DNA of 64,000 nucleotides from positions 128,430 to 192,429 of the forward strand of contig NW_024732415.1 in NCBI RefSeq assembly GCF_018991925.1, written 5' to 3'. This DNA comes from Homarus americanus (lineage: Eukaryota; Arthropoda; Malacostraca; Decapoda; Nephropidae). Made by a program: the position numbers and the translations under genes. The notes under the pieces are model-generated. The model did no database searches. It had not been told where the DNA came from and saw only the letters and a list, made by a program, of their open reading frames with translations. Below, in pieces: positions 1-11,450 of the stretch. How positions within the stretch are numbered: position 1 is the stretch's first letter; every line of letters starts with the position of its first letter.

Positions 1-3000
1 ATTTAAAATTCTGGGTGATATGACGTTAAATAAATACACCGCCCATCACATTTCCAGTATCATCGTATCCTAAACAATGAAATGGAGAAAAAATATCCAA
101 CAGGAAAACATATTAAAAGAAGCTGACTGGAGTGCTCTGTTCTCCTATTGGCTGTAATTTGCGTATTTACATTCTAGTCCACCAATCACAGTTAAATAAG
201 GATTATTGGACGAATGCACAGGTACCATCAAACTTTCTAGGGGTTCTGCCTTGAGGCCCCAGGTTGCCACTGTCCCTAAAGTAGGGACCCTTGTTGTTCC
301 CTCTGAGGACCCCACTGCCCCTAGGCGCCCTCTGGAGCCCTGCTGCTCCTAGAGGCCCATAACGGCGCCGCTGCTTCAGATAGGGCCCATAGGGGCGTCA
401 CCACACCCGGCAGGGCCCCTGAGAACGTGGATGTCCCTGGTAGAGCCCTTATGGGCGTCGCCGTCCCTGAGAGGGTCCCTGGAAGTTTCCCTGGTCCTGA
501 GATAACTCCTGGCAGTGCCAGCGCCCTCTGACAGAGCCCCTGGGGGCGCCGCCGTCCATGGCATTGCACTTTGGGGCGCCACCTCCCATGAGGGGGCCTC
601 TGAGCGCGACACTGTCCCTGAGAGGGCCCCTGATCGCGCCGCTGCCCCTGGGATATTCTCGGGAGGCGCCAGTGCTCTGGTAGGGCCCTTGGGTCGCTTT
701 TGTCCCTGGATGTGTCCCTGGGGGCGCCGTCGTCCCTGGGAGAACGTCTGGGAACGTGGCTGTCTCTGGGAGAGCTCCTGGGAGCGCCAGCGATCCTGGT
801 GGGGTCCTTGGGGGTGCCGCCGTTGTTGGAAAGGCCCCTGGGAGATCTGCTGACCCTGGGTGAGCCCCTGGGTGCTCCACTGGCCTTGGGAGGGCCGCTG
901 AGAGCGTAGCTTTCGCTGGGAGAATCCCTGGGAGCAGCAGCGATCTTGGCAAGGTCCACGGGGCGCTGGTGATTATGGAAAGACCCCTGGCAGAGTCGCT
1001 GTCCCTGGGAGAAACCCTGTGGTGCCATCGCCCCTGTAATGGCTCGTAGGAGTAGTTGTTTTTGCACTATTTGAAAATTCTAAATGTATCCCCAAACAAT
1101 GAAATGGAGAAAAGATCCAAAGGAAAAACATAAGTTGGGGGTGTTGGAAGGACTGAGTGCTCTGTTCTCCTATTGGCTGTAACTTCAAGGTATTTACATT
1201 CTAGTCCACCAATCACAGTTACAGCGGGATAATTGGACGAATGCAATATGTACGATACCTCCATCAAATCTCTGGGGGTTTCGCCGCCCTTGGGAGGGCC
1301 CCTGAAGTCGCCACTGCCCCTAGCAGGGACCCTGTTGCCTTTGTGAGGGACCCCACCGTCCCTAGAAGTGCCTCTAAGATCCCCGCCGCCCCTAGGAGGG
1401 CCCATAACGGCGCCGCTGCTTCAGATAGGGCCAATGGGGGCGTCACCACACCCGGCAGGGCACCTGGGAACGTGGATGTCCCTGGTAGAGCCCTTATGGG
1501 CGTCGCGGTCCCTGAGAGAGTCCCTGGAAGTTCCCCTGGACCTGAGTTAGCTCCTGGCAGTGCCAGCGCTCTCTGACAGAGCCCCTGGTGGCGCCGCCGT
1601 CCATGGCATTGCACCTTGGGGCCCCACCTCCCATGAGGGGGCCCCTGAGCGCGACACTGCCCCTGAGAAGGCCCCTGATCGCGCCGCTGTCCCTGGGATA
1701 TCCTCGGGTTGCGCTAGTGCCTTGGTAGGGCCCCTGTGGCGCTTTAGTCCCTGGAAGGGCGCCTGGGGGCGCCGCTGTCCTTGGGAGAAACCCTGAGGTG
1801 CTATCGCCCGTGTAATGGCTCGTAGGAGTAGTTGTTTTTGCACTATTTAAAATTCTGGGTGATATGACGTTAAATAAATACACCGCCCATCACATTTCCA
1901 GTATCATCGTATCCTAAACAATGAAATGGAGAAAATATATCCAACAGGAAAACATAAGTTGGGGTGTTGTGCTGACTCAGTGCTCTGTTCTCCGATTGGC
2001 TGTAATTTGGTGTATATACATTCTAGTCCACCAATCACAGTTAAATAAGGGATTATTGGACGAATGCAATATGTACGATACCTCCATCAAATCTCTGGGG
2101 GTTCCGCCGCCCTTGGGAGGGCCCCTGAAGTCGCCACTGTCCCTAGCAGGGACCCTGTTGCCCCTGTGAGGGACCCCACCGTCCCTAGAAGTGCCTCTGG
2201 GAGCCCCGCTCCTCCTAGGAGGGCCCATAACGGCGCCGCTGCTTCAGATAGGGCCCATAGGGGCGTCACCACACCCGGCAGGGCCCCTGAGAACGTGGAT
2301 GTCCCTGGTAGAGCCCTTATGGGCGTCGCCGTCCCTGAGAGGGTCCCTGGAAGTTTCCCTGGTCCTGAGATAACTCCTGGCAGTGCCAGCGCCCTCTGAC
2401 AGAGCCCCTGGGGGCGCCGCCGTCCATGGCATTGCACCTTGGGGCGCCACCTCCCATGAGGGGGCCTCTGAGCGCGACACTGTCCCTAAGAGGGCCCCTG
2501 ATCGCGCCGCTGCCCCTGGGATATTCTCGGGAGGCGCCAGTGCTCTGGTAGGGCCCTTGGGTCGCTTTTGTCCCTGGATGTGTCCCTGGGGGCGCCGTCG
2601 TCCCTGGGAGAACGTCTGGGAACGTGGCTGTCTCTGGGAGAGCTCCTGGGAGCGCCAGCAATCCTGGTGGGGTCCTTGGGGGTGCCGCCGTTGTTGGAAA
2701 GGCCCCTGGGAGATCTGCTGTCCCTGGGTGAGCCCCTGGGTACTCCACTGGCTTTGGAAGGGCCGCTGAGAGCGTAGCTTTCGCTGGGAGAATCCCTGGA
2801 AGCAGCAGCGACCTTGGCAAGGTCCACGGGGCGCTGGTGATTATGGAAAGACCCCTGGCAGAGTCGCTGTCCCTGGGAGAAACCCTGTGGTGCCATCGCC
2901 CCTGTAATGGCTCGTAGGAGTAGTTGTTTTTGCACTATTTAAAATTCTGGGTGATATGACGTTAAATAAATACACCGCCCATCACATTTCCAGTATCATC

Positions 3001-6000
3001 GTATCCTAAACAATGAAATGGAGAAAAAATATCCAACAGGAAAACATAAGTTGGGGTGTTGTGCTGACTGAGTGCTCTGTTCTCCTATTGGCTGTAATTT
3101 GGTGTATTTACATTCTAGTCCACCAATCACAGTTAAGTAAGGAATTATTGGACGAATGCAATATGTACGATACCTCCATCAAATCTCTGGGCGTTCCGCC
3201 GCTCTTGGGAGTGCCCCTGGGGGCACCACCGCCCCTAGCAGGGACCCTGTTGCCCCTGTGAAGGAGCCCACCGTCCCTAGAAAGGCCTCTGGGAGCCCTG
3301 CCACCCCAAGGAGGGCTCATAATGGCGCCGCTGCTTCAGGAAGGGCCCATTAGGGCGTCACCCCACCTGGCAGGGCCCCTGGGAGCGTGGCTGTCCCTGG
3401 TAGAGGTTTTAGGGGCGTCACCGTCCTTTAGAGGGTCCCTGGAAGTGCTCTTGGCCCTGAGATAGCTCCTGGCAGTGCCAGCGCCCCTGACAGAGCCCCT
3501 GGGTGCACCGCCATCTATGGCATTGCACCTCGGGGCGCCACCGCCCATGAGGGGGCCCCTGAGAGCGCCACTGTACCTGAGAGGGCCCCTGATCGCGCCG
3601 CTGTCCCTGGGAGATCCTCTGGGAGCGCCAGTGCCCTGGTTGGGCCCCTGGGGCGCTGCTGTCCCTGGAAGGGCGCCTGGGGGTGCTGATGTCCCTGGGA
3701 GAAACCCTGAGGTGCCATCGCCCGTAATGGCTCGTAGGAGTAGTTGTTTTTGCACTATTTAAAATTCTGGGTGATATGACGTTAAATAAATACACCGCCC
3801 ATCACATTTCCATCATCGTATCCTAAACAATGAAATGGAGAAAAAATATCCCAACAGGAAAACATAAGCAAAGTTGTGCTGACTGAGTGCTCTTGTTCTC
3901 CTATTGGCTGTAATTTGGTGTATTTACATTCTAGTCCACCAATCACAGTTAAATAAGGGATTATTGGACGAATGCAATATGTACGATACCTCCATCAAAT
4001 CTCTGGGGGTTCCGCTGCCCTTGGAGGACCCTGAAGTCGCCACTCTCATCCCTGTGCAGGGACCCTGTTGCCCTGGTGAGGGACCCCACTGTCCCTAGAA
4101 GTGCCTCTGGGAGCCCCGCTGCTCCTAGGAGGGCCCATAACGGCGCCGCTGCTTCCAGATAGGGCCCATAGGGGCGTCACCACAGTTCCCGGCAGGCCCC
4201 CGAGAACGTGGATGTCCCTGGTAGAGCCTCTGGCGGGCACGCTGTCCCTGAGAGGGTCCCTGAAGTTTCCCTGGTCCTGAGATAACTCCTGGCAGTGCCA
4301 GTGCCCTCTGACAGAGCTTCTCCTTGGGGGCGCCGCCGTCCATGGTATTGCACCTTGGGGCGCCACCTTCATGAGGGCCTCTGAGCGCGACACTGTCCCT
4401 GAGAGGGGCTGCCCCTGATCCGCGCTGCTGCCCCTGGGATATTCTCGGAGGCGCCAGTGCTCTGTAGGGCTCCTGGGTCGCTTTTGTCCCTGGATGTGTC
4501 CCTGGGGCGCTGTCAACCTGGGAGAACGTCTGGGAACGTGGCTGTCTCTGGGAGAGCTCCTGGGAGCGCCAGCGATCCTGGTGGGGTCCTTGGGGGTGCC
4601 GCCGTTGTTGGAAAGGCCCCTGGGAGATCTGCTAACCCTGGGTGAGCCCCTGGGTGCTCCACTGGCTTTGGAAGGGCCGCTGAGAGCGTAGCTTTCGCTG
4701 GGAGAATCCCTGGAAGCAGCAGCGACCTTGGCAAGGTCCACGGGGCGCTGGTGATTATGGAAAGACCCCTGGCAGAGTCGCTGTCCCTGGGAGAAACCCT
4801 GTGGTGCCATCGCCCCTGTAATGGCTCGTAGGAGTAGTTGTTTTTGCACTATTTAAAATTTTGGGTGATATGACGTTAAATAAATACACCGCCCATCACA
4901 TTTCCAGTATCATCGTATCCTAAACAATGAAATGGAGAAAAAATATCCAACAGGAAAACATAAGTTGGGGTGTTGTGCTGACTGAGTGCTCTGTTCTCCT
5001 ATTGGCTGTAATTTGTTGTATTTACATTCTAGTCCACCAATCACAGTTAAGTAAGGGATAATTGGACGAATGCAATATGTACGATACCTCCATCAAATCT
5101 CTGGGGGTTTCGCCGCCCTTGGGAGGGCCCCTGAAGTCGCCACTGCCCCTAGCAGGGACCCTGTTGCCTTTGTGAGGGACCCCACCGTCCCTAGAAGTGC
5201 CTCTAAGATCCCCGCCGCCCCTAGGAGGGCCCATAACGGCGCCGCTGCTTCAGATAGGGCCCATGGGGGCGTCACCACACCCGGCAGGGCACCTGGGAAC
5301 GTGGATGTCCCTGGTAGAGCCCTTATGGGCGTCGCGGTCCCTGAGAGAGTCCCTGGAAGTTCCCCTGGACCTGAGTTAGCTCCTGGCAGTGCCAGCGCCC
5401 TCTGACAGAGCCCCTGGTGGCGCCGCCGTCCATGGCATTGCACCTTGGGGCCCCACCTCCCATGAGGGAGCCCCTGAGCGCGACACTGCCCCTCAGAAGG
5501 CCCCTGATCGCGCCGCTGTCCCTGGGATATCCTCGGGTTGCGCTAGTGCCTTGGTAGGGCCCCTGTGGCGCTTTAGTCCCTGGAAGGGCGCCTGGGGGCG
5601 CCGCTGTCCCTGGGAGAAACCCTGAGGTGCCATCGCCCGTGTAATGGCTCGTAGGAGTAGTTGTTTTTGCACTATTTAAAATTCTGGGTGATATGACGTT
5701 AAATAAATACACCGCCCATCACATTTCCAGTATCATCGTATCCTAAACAATGAAATGGAGAAAAAATATCCAACAGGAAAACATAAGTTGGGGTGTTGTG
5801 CTGACTGAGTGCTCTGTTCTCCTATTGGCTGTAATTTGGTGTATTTACATTCTAGTCCACCAATCACAGTTAAATAAGGGATTATTGGACGAATGCAATA
5901 TGTACGATACCTCCATCAAATCTCTGGGGGTCCCGCCGCCCTTGGGAGGGCCCCTGAAGTCGCCACTGTCCCTATCAGGGACCCTGTTGCCCCTGTGAGG

Positions 6001-9000
6001 GACCCCACTGTCCCTAGAAGTGCCTCGGGGAGCCCCGCTGCTCCTAGGAGAGCCCATAACGGCGCCGCTGCTTCAGATAGGGCCCATAGGGGCGTCACCA
6101 CACCCGGCAGGGCCCCTGAGAACGTGGATGTCCCTGGTAGAGCCCTTATGGGCGTCGCCGTCCCTGAGAGGGTCCCTGGAAGTTTCCCTGGTCCTGAGAT
6201 AACTCTGTGAGTGCCAGCGCCTCTGACAGGGCCCTGGGGGGCGCACTTGCGTCCATGGGCATTGCACCTTGGGGCGCCACCTCCCATGGGGGGCCTCTGG
6301 GCGCGACACTGTCCCTGGGGAGGGCCCCTGATCATATAACTGCCCTGGGATATCCTCCGGTTGCGCTAGTGCCCTGGTAGGGCCCCTGGGGCGCTTTAGT
6401 CCCTGGATGTGTCCCTGGGGGCGCCGTCGTCCCTGGGAGAACGTCTGGGAACGTGGCTGTCCCTGGGAGAGCTCCTGGGAGCGCCAGCGATCCTGGTGGG
6501 GTCCTTGGGGGTGCCGCCGTTGTTGGAAAGGCCCCTCGGAGATCTGCTGACCCTGGGTGAGCCCCTGGGTGCTCCACTGGCTTTGGAAGGGCCGCTGAGA
6601 GCGTAGCTTTCGCTGGGAGAATCCCTGGAAGCAGCAGCGACCTTGGCAAGGTCCACGGGGCGCTGGTGATTATGGAAAGACCCCTGGCAGAGTCGCTGTC
6701 CCTGGGAGAAACCCTGTGGTGCCATCGCCCCTGTAATGGCTCGTAGGAGTAGTTGTTTTTGCACTATTTAAAATTCTGGGTGATATGACGTTAAATAAAT
6801 ACACCGCCCATCACATTTCCAGTATCATCGTATCCTAAACAATGAAATGGAGAAAAAATATCCAACAGGAAAACATAAGTTGGGGTGTTGTGCTGACTGA
6901 GTGCTCTGTTCTCCTATTGGCTGTAATTTGTTGTATTTACATTCTAGTCCACCAATCACAGTTAAGTAAGGGATAATTGGACGAATGCAATATGTACGAT
7001 ACCTCCATCCGTCTGGGGGTTTCGCCGCATGGGAGGCCCCTGAAGTCGCCACTGCCCTAGCAGGGACCCTGTTGCCTTTGTGAGGACCCCACCGTCCCTG
7101 AAGTGCCTCTAAGATCCCCCGCCTTACCGCCCCTAGGAGGGGCCCATAACGCGCCACTGCTTCAGATACTGGGGTATGGGGCGTCACCACACCCGGCAGG
7201 GCACCTGGGAACGTGGATGTCCCTGGTAGAGCCCTTATGGGCGTCGCGGTCCCTGAGAGAGTCCCTGGAAGTTCCCCTGGACCTGAGTTAGCTCCTGGCA
7301 GTGCCAGCGCCCTCTGACAGAGCCCCTGGTGGCGCCGCCGTCCATGGCATTGCACCTTGGGGCCCCACCTCCCATGAGGGAGCCCCTGAGCGCGACACTG
7401 CCCCTCAGAAGGCCCCTGATCGCGCCGCTGTCCCTGGGATATCCTCGGGTTGCGCTAGTGCCTTGGTAGGGCCCCTGTGGCGCTTTAGTCCCTGGAAGGG
7501 CGCCTGGGGGCGCCGCTGTCCCTGGGAGAAACCCTGAGGTGCCATCGCCCGTGTAATGGCTCGTAGGAGTAGTTGTTTTTGCACTATTTAAAATTCTGGG
7601 TGATATGACGTTAAATAAATACACCGCCCATCACATTTCCAGTATCATCGTATCCTAAACAATGAAATGGAGAAAAAATATCCAACAGGAAAACATAAGT
7701 TGGGGTGTTGTGCTGACTGAGTGCTCTGTTCTCCGATTGGCTGTAATTTGGTGTATTTACATTCTAGTCCACCAATCACAGTTAAATAAGGGATTATTGG
7801 ACGAATGCAATATGTACGATACCTCCATCAAATCTCTGGGGGTTCCGCCGCCCTTGGGAGGGCCCCTGAAGTCGCCACTGTCCCTAGCAGGGACCCTGTT
7901 GCCCCTGTGAGGGACCCCACCGTCCCTAGAAGTGCCTCTGGGAGCCCCGCTGCTCCTAGGAGGGCCCATAACGGCGCCGCTGCTTCAGATAGGGCCCATA
8001 GGGGCGTCACCACACCCGGCAGGGCCCCTGAGAACGTGGATGTCCCTGGTAGAGCCCTTATGGGCGTCGCCGTCCCTGAGAGGGTCCCTGGAAGTTTCCC
8101 TGGTCCTGAGATAACTCCTGGCAGTGCCAGCGCCCTCTGACAGAGCCCCTGGGGGCGCCGCCGTCCATGGCATTGCACCTTGGGGCGCCACCTCCCATGA
8201 GGGGGCCTCTGAGCGCGACACTGTCCCTGAGAGGGCCCCTGATCGCGCCGCTGCCCCTGGGATATTCTCGGGAGGCGCCAGTGCTCTGGTAGGGCCCTTG
8301 GGTCGCTTTTGTCCCTGGATGTGTCCCTGGGGGCGCCGTCGTCCCTGGGAGAACGTCTGGGAACGTGGCTGTCTTTGGGAGAGCTCCTGGGAGCGCCAGC
8401 GATCCTGGTGGGGTCCTTGGGGGTGCCGGCGTTGTTGGAAAGGCCCCTGGAAGATCTGCTGACCCTGGGAGAGCCCCTGGGTGCTCCACTGGCCTTGGGA
8501 GGGCCGCTGAGAGCGTAGCTTTCGCTGGGAGAATCCCTTGGAGCAGCAGCGACCTTGGCAAGGTCCACGGGGCGCTGGTGATTATGGAAAGACCCCTGGC
8601 AGAGTCGCTGTCCCTGGGAGAAACCCTGTGGTGCCATCGCCCCTGTAATGGCTCGTAGGAGTAGTTGTTTTTGCACTATTTAAAATTCTGGGTGATATGA
8701 CGTTAAATAAATACACCGCCCATCACATTTCCAGTATCACCGTATCCTAAACAATGAAATGGAGAAAAAATATCCAACAGGAAAACATAAGTTGGGGTGT
8801 TGTGCTGACTGAGTGCTCTGTTCTCCTATTGGCTGTAATTTGTTGTATTTACATTCTAGTCCACCAATCACAGTTAAGTAAGGGATTATTGGACGAATGC
8901 AATATGTACGATACCTCCATCAAATCTCTGGGGGTTTCGCCGCCCTTGGGAGGGCCCCTGAAGTCGCCACTGCCCCTAGCAGGGACCCTGTTGCCTTTGT

Positions 9001-11115
9001 GAGGGACCCCATCGTCCCTAGAAGTGCCTCTGAGATCCCCGCCGCCCCTAGGAGGGAATATAACGGCGCCGCTGCTTCAGATAGGGCCCATGGGGGCGTC
9101 ACCACACCCGGCAGGGCACCTGGGAACGTGGATGTCCCTGGTAGAGCCCTTATGGGCGTCGCGGTCCCTGAGAGAGTCCCTGGAAGTTCCCCTGGACCTG
9201 AGTTAGCTCCTGGCAGTGCCAGCGCCCTCTGACAGAGCCCCTGGTGGCGCCGCCGTCCATGGCATTGCACCTTGGGGCCCCACCTCCCATGAGGGGGCCC
9301 CTGAGCGCGACACTGCCCCTGAGAAGGCCCCTGATCGCGCCGCTGTCCCTGGGATATCCTCAGGTTGCGCTTGTGCCTTGGTAGGGCCCCTGTGGCGCTT
9401 TAGTCCCTGGAAGGGCGCCTGGGGGCGCCGCTGTCCCTGGGATATCCTCGGGTTGCGCTAGTGCCCTGGTAGGGCCCCTGGGGCGCTTTAGTCCCTGGAA
9501 GGGCGCCTGGGGGCGCCGTCGTCCCTGGGAGAACGTCTGGGAACGTGGCTGTCCCTGGGAGAGCTCCTGGGAGCGCCAGCGATCCTGGCGGGGTCCTTGG
9601 GGGTACCGCCGTTGTTGGAAAGGCCCCTGGGAGCTCTGCTGACCCTGGGTGAGCCCCTGGTGGCGCCACTGTCATTGGGAGGGCCTCTGAGAGCGTGGCT
9701 TTCGCTGGGAGAGTCCCTGGGAGCGGCAGCGACTCTGGCAAGGTCCTTGGGTTGACTGTGATTATGGAAAGACCCCTGGCAGCGTCGCTGTCCCTGGGAG
9801 AAACCCTGAGGTGCCATCGCCCGTGTAATGGCTCGTAGGAGTAGTTGTTTTTGCACTATTTAAAATTCTGGGTGATATGACGTTAAATAAATACACCGCC
9901 CATCACATTTCCAGTATCATCGTATCCTAAACAATGAAATGGAGAAAAAATATCCAACAGGAAAACATAAGTTGGGGTGTTGTGCTGACTGAGTGCTCTG
10001 TTCTCCTATTGGCTGTAATTTGGTGTATTTACATTCTAGTCCACCAATCACAGTTAAATAAGGGATTATTGGACGAATGCAATATGTACGATACCTCCAT
10101 CAAATCTCTGGGGGTTCCGCCGCCCTTGGGAGGGCCCCTGAAGTCGCCACTGCCCCTAGCAGGGACCCTGTTGCCCCTGTGAGGGACCCCACCGTCCCTA
10201 GAAGTGCCTCTGGGAGCCCCGCCGCTCCTAGGAGGGCCCATAACGGCGCCGCTGCTTCAGATAGGGCCCAAGGGGGCGTCACCACACCCGTCAGGGACCC
10301 TGGGAACGTGGATGTCCCTGGTAGAGCCCTTATGGGCGTCGCCGTCCCTGAGAGGGTCCCTGGAAGTTTCCCTGGTCCTGAGATAACTCCTGGCAGTGCC
10401 AGCGCCCTCTGACAGAGCCCCTGGGGGCGCCGCCGTCCATGGCATTGCACCTTGGGGCGCCACCTCCCATGGGGGGGCCCCTGAGCGCGACACTGTCCCT
10501 GAGAGGGCCCCTGATCGCGCCGCTGTCCCTGGGATATCCTCGGGTTGCGCTAGTGCCTTGGTAGGACCTCTGGGGCGCTTTAGTCCCTGGAAGGGCGCCT
10601 GGGGGCGCCGCTGTCCCTGGGATATCCTCCGGTTGCGCTAGTGCCCTGGTAGGGCCCCTGGGGCGCTTTAGTCCCTGGAAGGGCGCCTGGGGGCGCCGTC
10701 GTCCCTGGGAGAACGTCTGGGAACATGGCTGTCCCTGGGAGAGCTCCTGGGAGCGCCAGCGATCCTGGCGGGGTCCTTGGGGGTACCGCCGTTGTTGGAA
10801 AGGCCCCTGGGAGCTCTGCTGACCCTGGGTGAGCCCCTGGTGGCGCCACTGTCCTTGGGAGGGCCTCTGAGAGCGTGGCTTTCGCTGGGAGAGTCCCTGG
10901 GAGCGGCAGCGACTCTGGCAAGGTCCTTGGGTTGACTGTGATTATGGAAAGACCCCCGGCAGCGTCGCTGTCCCTGGGAGAAACCCTGAGGTGCCATCGC
11001 CCGTGTAATGGCTCGTAGGAGTAGTTGTTTTTGCACTATTTAAAATTATGGGTGATATGACGTTAAATAAATACACCGCCCATCACATTTCCAGTATCAT
11101 CGTATCCTAAACAAT
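1..11115. repeat. GC-rich higher-order satellite, alternating long and short units
   Basis: An AT-richer junction beginning ATTTAAAATTCTGGGTGATA recurs at 1, 1844, 2937, 3757, 4851, 5674, 6766, 7586, 8678, 9858 and 11038, with a damaged copy at 1069. Unit lengths are therefore about 1068, 775, 1093, 820, 1094, 823, 1092, 820, 1092, 1180 and 1180 bp. Each unit has an AT-richer linker of about 270 bp, containing ATTGGCTG and CCAATCACAG, and a GC-rich body built of degenerate 30-bp subrepeats of the type GCGCCGCTGTCCCTGGGAG. Because 30 is a multiple of three, several frames stay open for up to 282 codons, giving collagen-like Gly/Pro/Arg strings on both strands. I regard these as by-products. 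The array runs off the left edge and ends in a partial linker. Confidence 0.95.
8678..11037. repeat. Two 1180-bp satellite units at the array edge
   Basis: These two units are each 1180 bp, unlike the 1093/820 alternation to the left. Each combines parts seen separately in the long and short units: the ATATCCTC/GGTTGCGCTAGTG segment typical of short units is followed by the CGTCGTCCCTGGGAGAACG segment typical of long units. They look like recombinants that became a new monomer and were then duplicated. Confidence 0.85.
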
Positions 11116-11450
11116 CACATCATACAAGTGAATATCAAAACATCATTCATTACAAGCCATCACTTATTCTGCTGGTATTAGCTCAGGCATCTTGCATTAA
11201 CCACTTTACAGAGGACAATCATGAAAAAAATACTCCAATATTAATTAAGGTATAGTACTGATATACCGTAGGGCAAAAAACCCTACTCTGTACATTAAGT
11301 AAAAGGTTAAACGTATTTTTTAGGAAATGAAGAAAAAATAACAATCCAACAAGCTTTCATTTATCTCCTATTTTAGTCAAACTTTGAGTTAAGTTTCAGC
11401 ACCAACTGATTTCCAAAATTCTTGTTACCCATTGCGGCATGCCAGGGACT
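11116..11450. other. Unique AT-rich spacer between two satellites
   Basis: No repeat unit, gene or element end is recognisable in these 335 bases. The GC-rich array stops just after its TATCCTAAACAAT motif and the AT-rich array begins near 11451. Confidence 0.6.

Noticed and set aside
7828..8676. A 282-codon minus-strand frame starting MQKQLLLRAITGAM, seen in many satellite units
   Set aside because: It is produced by a 30-bp subrepeat without stops, is present in different lengths in each unit, and is broken in several. No domain other than collagen-like low complexity.
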